This document shows positions 1 to 5,431 of a stretch of DNA of 5,431 nucleotides, in pieces; the first letter of the stretch is position 1, and every line of letters starts with the position of its first letter. The translations under genes were made by a program, and so were the position numbers. The stretch lies in NCBI GenBank assembly GCA_025451135.1, contig JANWKW010000172.1, positions 1 to 5,431 of the forward strand, given 5' to 3'. The notes beneath the pieces are model-generated. The model was given only the letters and a program-made list of their open reading frames with translations, ran no database searches and was not told the DNA's origin. This DNA is from Vulcanimicrobiia bacterium. GTDB lineage: Bacteria > Vulcanimicrobiota > Vulcanimicrobiia > Vulcanimicrobiales > Vulcanimicrobiaceae.

Positions 1-2820
1 AGGCCGAACGCACCGAAGAGCTGCGCCGCGTCGCCGCCGCCCAGGCCGCACCGCTCGGCGCGACCCTCGCCGAGTTGCTCCCCCGCACGTACCGTCTCGA
101 AGTGCAGCTCGAGGAGTTGCGCACCCAGGGCCAGCAGCGCCGCGCCGAACTGGCGCGCACCGAGGCCGACTACGCGGCCGCGCTCGCGCGCCGACAGACG
201 CTCGAAGCGCAGTCCACCCAGACCGACGAGGACGTCGCCCGCGTCCAACAGGAGCGCGAGACGCTGGCCGCCACCATCGCGTCGCTCGAAGAGCGACTCG
301 CGCCGCTGCTGCGCGACGTCGAAGGCGCGCGCGAAGGCGAACTGGCGGCGCAGACCGCGCTCGCGCAGGCGCGCGCGCAGCTCGACGCGATCTTCACCCA
401 GCTGCGCGCGGTCGAAGCCGCCGCCTCCGAGAACGCCGCGCGCAAGGCCGAGCGCCGCGTGCAGACCGAGAACCTGCGGGCCGAGGCCGAACGCCTCGAG
501 GCCGAGACGCACGCCGCGCGCACGCGCGCCGAGCAGCTCGAGATCGCGGCCGGCGCGGCCTCGCACAAGTTCGGCGAACGCGAGCGCGATCTGGTCGCGC
601 GCGAATCGGCCGCCCAAGAAGCGCGCTCGCAGTTCGAGGCGCGCGAGCGCGACGTCGCCGCGGCGCACGCGGTCCTGGCCAAGACGACCGACGAGCACCG
701 CCGGTTTTCCGGCGAGATCGCCGCCGCCGAGTCGCGGCTGCACACCATCGAAGAGCTCGAGGCGACCCTCGAAGGCCACGTGCCGGGCACGCGCGCCGTG
801 GTCGAGGCCTGGCAGCGCGGCGAACTGCGCGGCGTCGAAGGCATCGTCTCGAACCTGATCGACACCGACGAGCGGTTCGCGCGCGCGATGGACGTCGCGT
901 TCGGCGCGCGCCTCTCCAACATCATCACCGGCACGTCCGAAGACGCGGAACGCGCGATCGAGTTCCTCAACGCGCGCGAGATGGGCCGCGCCACGTTCCT
1001 GCCGCTCGACACGCTCTCGAGCCGCGAGGGCAAGACCATGACGCCCGACCTGCAGGGCGCGCCGGGCGTGATCGGCTACGCGCACGCGCTGGTCCGCACC
1101 CAGCCCAAATACGAGAGCGTCGTGCGCTTCCTGGTCGGCAACGTGCTGGTCGTCGACACGCTGCAGACCGGCATCGCGCTGGTCCGCGGGCGCGGCTTCC
1201 GCGACACGATCGTCACGCTCTCGGGCGAGCAGATCACCGGCGGCGGCGCGATCACCGGCGGCCGCTTCAAGCGCGAACGCTCGATCCTCTCGCGCCGCGT
1301 CCAGGCCCAGACCTTGCGCGAACAGCTCGTGCAGCAGCGCGCCCGCATGGCCGAACTCGAGAGCGAGCTGGCCGCGGCCGCGCGCGCCTCCGAAGAGGCG
1401 GTCGCGTTGCGCGACGGCGCGCGCGAGGCGGCGGCCGCGGGCGAACTCCAACTGGCCGCGGTCCGCGCCGACATGAGCGCGCTGCAAGCCGAAGCCGAAC
1501 GCACGCACGCCGAGTTCGAGGCCGCGCGCGCGCGCGTCGAACAGGCCGGCGCGCTGGCCCGCGACGCGCGCCAGCGCGAACGCGCGCTCGACGGCGCCGT
1601 CTCGGAGCACGCCCACAGCGACGAAGAGCGCCGCCGCCTCGAAGAAGAACTGGCCCGCGCCCGCGCGGAGATCGCGACCGCCGAAGCCGCCCAGGCCGAG
1701 GCGACCGCCTACGCCGGCGGCCTGCGCGAGCGGCTGGCCGGGCTCTCGGCCGAACGCGACGGTTCGCGCGGCCGGCTCGGCATCATCGACCAGGATACGG
1801 AACGCGCCCGGAACGCGCGCGAGCAGATGCTTGCCGAGATCGCGGCGCTGATGGAGCAGACGAGGAACGCGCACGCGCACGTCGAGGGACTGCAGCGCGG
1901 CGTCGCCGAGAGCGACGCGGCGCTCGAAGCGGCCCGTCGCGAACGCGACGAGCTGGCCAACACCATGCTGCAGGCCGAATCCGACCTCAAGCTCGCCGAG
2001 AACGACGAGCGCGAGACGGCGGCCGGCGGCGAGCGCAACCGCATGCGCTTGGCCGAGATCGAGGCCGAGCTCGGCATGCTGGTCTCGCAGTTCGCGCAGA
2101 ACCCGGCGACCGACGACGAGTGCAAGGACGTCGAGGAACGCTACAAGGACGAGCCGGATACGGTCGTCGACGACCTGACGCGCCTGCGCGAAGAGCTGGC
2201 CCGCCTGCAGGCCAACGTCAATCTCAACGCCGAGGCCGAGCAGGCCGAATTGGCCGAGCGCGACACGTTCCTGCGCGCGCAGATGGACGATCTGGCGCGC
2301 GCTCGCGAGACGCTGCTCGAATCGATCAAGGAGATCGAGAGCCAGACCCAGGTGCAGTTCAACGAGACCTTCGAGAAGGTCGCGGCCGCCTTCCACGAGA
2401 GCTACGAGCGGCTGTTCCCGGGCGGCGACGCCAAGATGTGGCAGACCGATCCGGAGAATCTCTCGGAGACGGGTATCGAGATCTCGGCGCAGCCGCCTGG
2501 GCTGGCGAAGATGCCGCTGGCGGCGCTCTCGGGCGGACAGCGCGCGATGGTCGCGGCCGCGCTGATCTTCGCGCTCATCAAGGTCAAACCGTCGCCGTTC
2601 TATCTGCTCGACGAGGTCGACGCGGCGCTCGACGACATGAACGTCGAACGCTTCTCCGAGATGGTGCGCGAGATGGCGGCCGATTCGCAGATGCTGATCG
2701 TCACCCACAACAAGAAGACGATGGAGCTGGCGGACCGCATGTACGGCGTCACGATGAAAGAGGCCGGCGTCACCTCGATCGTCTCGGCCGAACTGACCGA
2801 GGCCGAGCCGGAACTCGCAC

Positions 2821-2828
<8 letters not shown>
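1..2828 (+). CDS. smc: Chromosome segregation protein SMC, 5'-truncated by the window edge
   Basis: SMC is a cytoplasmic ATPase that dimerises at its hinge and, with ScpA/ScpB, compacts and helps segregate the chromosome. The frame is open from base 3 and ends at TGA 2826-2828, giving 941 visible residues. A TTG at 75 is internal, not the start. Visible residues 1-256 are ascending coiled coil. The hinge is about 257-421 (bases 771-1265), with SMC-type GRATFLPL and a closing GGGAITGG. A long Ala/Arg/Glu-rich descending coil runs to about 780. The C-terminal head follows, with FNETFEKV from 786, TGIEIS from 823, ABC signature LSGGQ at 842-846, Walker B YLLDE with catalytic Glu871, D-loop DAALDD and H-loop His902. 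The N-terminal head with Walker A lies upstream; hinge position in known SMCs suggests about 240 residues are missing, for a normal total near 1,180. The signature has Gln where many bacterial SMCs have Glu (LSGGE). The last 8 bases overlap purH. Confidence 0.97.
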
Positions 2829-4406
<1,578 letters not shown>

Positions 4407-4407
<1 letters not shown>

Positions 4408-4413
4408 AGGAAG
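4407..4413 (+). promoter_or_regulatory. Ribosome binding site of the 69-residue gene
   Basis: AAGGAAG begins at the last base of the purH stop codon, and its AGGA core ends 8 bases before ATG 4420. It is clearly better than the weak GGA before purH. It is the main reason to accept the following small reading frame as a real gene with that start. Confidence 0.7.
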
Positions 4414-4419
4414 TCCATC

Positions 4420-4629
4420 ATGCTCAAGCACGACGAAGTCAAAGCCGTCGCCGAAGACTTCGGTGCCGAGGTCCGCAAACGCGACTACGTCAACCGGATC
4501 CTCGCGCCGACGTTCGTCGACGACCCCACCGCCTGGGAGATGGTCGTCGAGGTCATGGAAGTGGTCCTGCACCGCCGCGATCTCTACATCGCGCACCGCT
4601 CGCTGCTCGGTCTTCCCGACCGGCCGTAG
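4420..4629 (+). CDS. Small protein of unknown function downstream of purH
   Basis: I do not recognise this 69-residue protein and assign no function. It begins at ATG 4420 behind a good Shine-Dalgarno and ends at TAG 4627-4629. By count it has 13 Asp/Glu, 10 Lys/Arg and 3 His. It has no Cys, no signal peptide and no membrane span, so it is probably cytosolic. The run TAWEMVVEVMEVVLHRRDLY (residues 37-56) looks like an amphipathic helix with a hydrophobic valine/methionine face, which may mediate dimerisation or binding to a partner. The 12-base gap after purH leaves no room for a promoter, so it is almost certainly co-transcribed with purH and perhaps smc. Codon use matches its neighbours. 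Frames overlapping it on either strand look like composition shadows. Whether it has a purine-related role or is only carried in the operon cannot be told from sequence. Confidence 0.8.
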   Translation: MLKHDEVKAVAEDFGAEVRKRDYVNRILAPTFVDDPTAWEMVVEVMEVVLHRRDLYIAHRSLLGLPDRP

Positions 4630-4656
4630 GCCCTACCCCGATCGGGGACGCCGGGA
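4626..4656. terminator. GC-rich palindromes between convergent genes, possible bidirectional terminator
   Basis: The gap between the stop codons of the + strand unit (4629) and the minus-strand gene (4659) holds a perfect 12-base palindrome, CCCCGATCGGGG, at 4636-4647. An overlapping shorter inverted repeat, GTAGG-C-CCTAC, lies at 4626-4636. TCCCG at 4614-4618 could also pair with CGGGA at 4652-4656 around them. Neither strand has a run of T after the stem, so this is not a classic intrinsic terminator. The location between convergent genes is the main argument for it. A chance palindrome in GC-rich DNA is a fair alternative. Confidence 0.3.
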
Positions 4657-4658
4657 CG

Positions 4659-5030
4659 CTAGTGGGCGATGTAGCGGTACGTCGCGCACAAGCTCGGCGC
4701 GTTGACGTTGGACGGCGGGATGCCGGCCGAGAAGAAGCTCACGGCGACGTCGCCGCCGTCGCGCGCCACCGCGACGTAGCCGGGCAGGGCCGGCCCGCAG
4801 ATCGTGTTGCCGCGCAGCAGATGCGGATTGGACTTCGCGGAGACCCGGTAGAGCGCGTATTGCCCGATCTTCTTGAGGTACGACAGCGCGACGGACTTGC
4901 CGCCCGCGAACGTCATCTGGGTCGGCTGGAACGTCACGTCGCCGGTGATGCTCATGGCGGTCTGCGAGAGCGCGGTCCAGTGCTGGGGCGTCAGCCCGAG
5001 CGCCAGGACGAGGGCGAGAGAGGAAAGCAT
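4659..5030 (-). CDS. Small, probably exported protein with two cysteines, function unknown
   Basis: The gene reads on the minus strand from ATG at 5028-5030 to TAG at 4659-4661, 123 residues. The frame stays open upstream to 5273, but this ATG is chosen because GGAGG lies 6 bases before it and a hydrophobic stretch (MLSSLALVLALGL) starts exactly there. That stretch resembles a signal peptide core, although the usual positive charge after Met is absent. Cleavage after Gly12 or nearby is plausible, leaving a mature domain of about 110 residues. The rest is rich in short, likely beta, segments (SITGDVTF, SVALSYL, YALYRVSA, GYVAVARD, DVAVSFFSAG) and ends in CATYRYIAH. Cys78 and Cys115 are the only cysteines and could form a disulphide outside the cytoplasm. 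I assign no family. It converges on the purH unit and diverges from the glyoxalase gene. Export is inferred; a cytosolic protein is less likely but not excluded. Confidence 0.82.
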   Translation of the reverse strand: MLSSLALVLALGLTPQHWTALSQTAMSITGDVTFQPTQMTFAGGKSVALSYLKKIGQYALYRVSAKSNPHLLRGNTICGPALPGYVAVARDGGDVAVSFFSAGIPPSNVNAPSLCATYRYIAH

Positions 5031-5054
5031 GGGACACCTCCGGCAGTCTGGGTT
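5031..5054. other. 24-base divergent intergenic gap
   Basis: These 24 bases are all that separates the start codons of the minus-strand exported-protein gene and the + strand glyoxalase gene. They contain the minus-strand ribosome binding site and little else. I see no convincing -35/-10 pair in the gap. The first roughly 30 bases of the glyoxalase gene (5055-5085) are noticeably richer in A/T than their surroundings, so a minus-strand promoter may lie there. Confidence 0.6.
5037..5041 (-). promoter_or_regulatory. Strong ribosome binding site of the minus-strand gene
   Basis: Read on the minus strand this is a perfect GGAGG, 6 bases before ATG 5030. It fixes the start of the 123-residue protein against longer alternatives in the same frame and against an overlapping frame that begins at a GTG (5035-5037). 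Confidence 0.85.
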
Positions 5055-5431
5055 ATGCCAAGATTTCTCCATACCTCCATCTTCGTGAACGACATGGCCG
5101 AGTCGATCGCGTTCTACACCGAGAAGCTCGGGTTGAAGCTGCTCGACGGCCCGTTCCACTATCCCGGGAACGCGGACATGGCGTTCGTCGGCCACGATTG
5201 GAACGCATACGTCGAACTGGTCTTCGATCTGGAAGAGCATCCGCCGTACGAGCTGGGCAACCGGTACGAGCACCTGGCGCTCGAGGTCGACGGCGACCTG
5301 GCCGCGTTCGTCGCGGACGCGCGCGCCAAAGGCGTGAAGGTCCTCAAGGACGTCTATAAGTCGCCCGGCGGCACGCGCGCGATCGCCTTCGTCGAAGATC
5401 CGAACGGCATCCCGGTCGAATTGCTCGAACC
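5055..5431 (+). CDS. gloA: Glyoxalase I (lactoylglutathione lyase) of the VOC superfamily, 3' end cut by the window
   Basis: Glyoxalase I isomerises the hemithioacetal of methylglyoxal and glutathione to S-lactoylglutathione, a cytosolic detoxification step. From ATG 5055 the frame gives 125 full residues plus the first two bases of a Pro codon, then runs off the edge. Two beta-alpha-beta-beta-beta modules are visible (about 4-60 and 70-125). All four metal ligands of bacterial GloA are present: His6, Glu54, His73 and Glu122 (E. coli His5, Glu56, His74, Glu122). Other landmarks are FYTEKLGLKLL (20-30), AFVG, YELGNRYEHLALEVD and GGTRAIAFVEDPNG followed by VELLE. The short form without insertions suggests the Ni/Co-type bacterial enzyme, by family knowledge. 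E. coli GloA has 135 residues, so only about ten are likely missing. The start aligns with E. coli GloA, but no strong Shine-Dalgarno precedes it. If the host lacks glutathione, it may act on another thiol adduct or be a different VOC enzyme. Confidence 0.9.
   Translation, partial: MPRFLHTSIFVNDMAESIAFYTEKLGLKLLDGPFHYPGNADMAFVGHDWNAYVELVFDLEEHPPYELGNRYEHLALEVDGDLAAFVADARAKGVKVLKDVYKSPGGTRAIAFVEDPNGIPVELLE

Noticed and set aside
75..77. TTG as the start of smc
   Set aside because: The same frame is open to base 3 with continuous coiled-coil sequence, and SMC needs an N-terminal head with Walker A. The real start is upstream of the window.
170..1039. A 289-codon minus-strand open frame opposite smc, with similar ones at 1076-1504 and 1709-2125
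   Set aside because: The products are Ser/Arg/Ala-rich and low in complexity, as expected opposite GC-rich coiled-coil codons. The + strand frame has clear SMC motifs throughout.
1233..1262. Direct repeat ATCACCGGCGGC at 1233-1244 and 1251-1262
   Set aside because: Both copies encode ITGG around the conserved GGAITGG hinge end. It is coding similarity, not a repeat element.
300..1700. Many GCGCGC and GAGGCC-like runs within smc
   Set aside because: They follow from Ala/Arg/Glu coiled-coil codons in a GC-rich genome. There is no fixed period or conserved unit.
4633..5037. A 134-codon minus-strand frame starting at GTG 5035-5037
   Set aside because: It overlaps the 123-residue gene in another frame, its start falls on the edge of that gene's ribosome binding site, and its Arg/Ala/Asp-rich product looks like a shadow.
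5031..5273. An N-terminal extension of the minus-strand gene up to 5273
   Set aside because: It would run antisense through most of the glyoxalase gene and bury the hydrophobic N-terminus. The GGAGG 6 bases before ATG 5030 supports the shorter form.

Overview
This window is a GC-rich stretch of bacterial chromosome (roughly 70% by eye, with third codon positions almost all G or C). It looks like an ordinary core-gene region, with no mobile element, CRISPR array, rRNA or tRNA. The protein style (Ala/Arg/Glu-rich, Lys largely replaced by Arg, TTG and ATG starts, very tight packing) fits a GC-rich, deep-branching phylum. Candidatus Eremiobacterota/Vulcanimicrobiota (WPS-2) is my tentative guess. 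No phylogenetic marker settles it.

Layout on the + strand: (1) the 3' four fifths of an smc gene (to 2828), entering from the left edge, with the late ascending coiled coil, hinge, descending coiled coil and C-terminal ATPase head; (2) purH (2821-4407), starting at a TTG inside the last codons of smc; (3) a 69-residue protein of unknown function (4420-4629) with a good ribosome binding site 12 bases after purH. These three are probably one transcription unit. It joins chromosome organisation with the last two steps of de novo IMP synthesis.

A 29-base gap with a GC-rich palindrome then separates this unit from a convergent minus-strand gene (4659-5030). That gene encodes a small, probably exported protein with two cysteines and no assignable function. 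Only 24 bases away, and divergent, starts a + strand glyoxalase I-type gene (5055 to the right edge). It has all four metal ligands of bacterial GloA and is cut by the window end just before its expected stop.

I see no new biological system. The points most worth a second look are PurH substitutions at normally conserved active-site positions, the two uncharacterised small proteins, and the very short divergent gap, which must place promoters inside coding sequence or use very short leaders.
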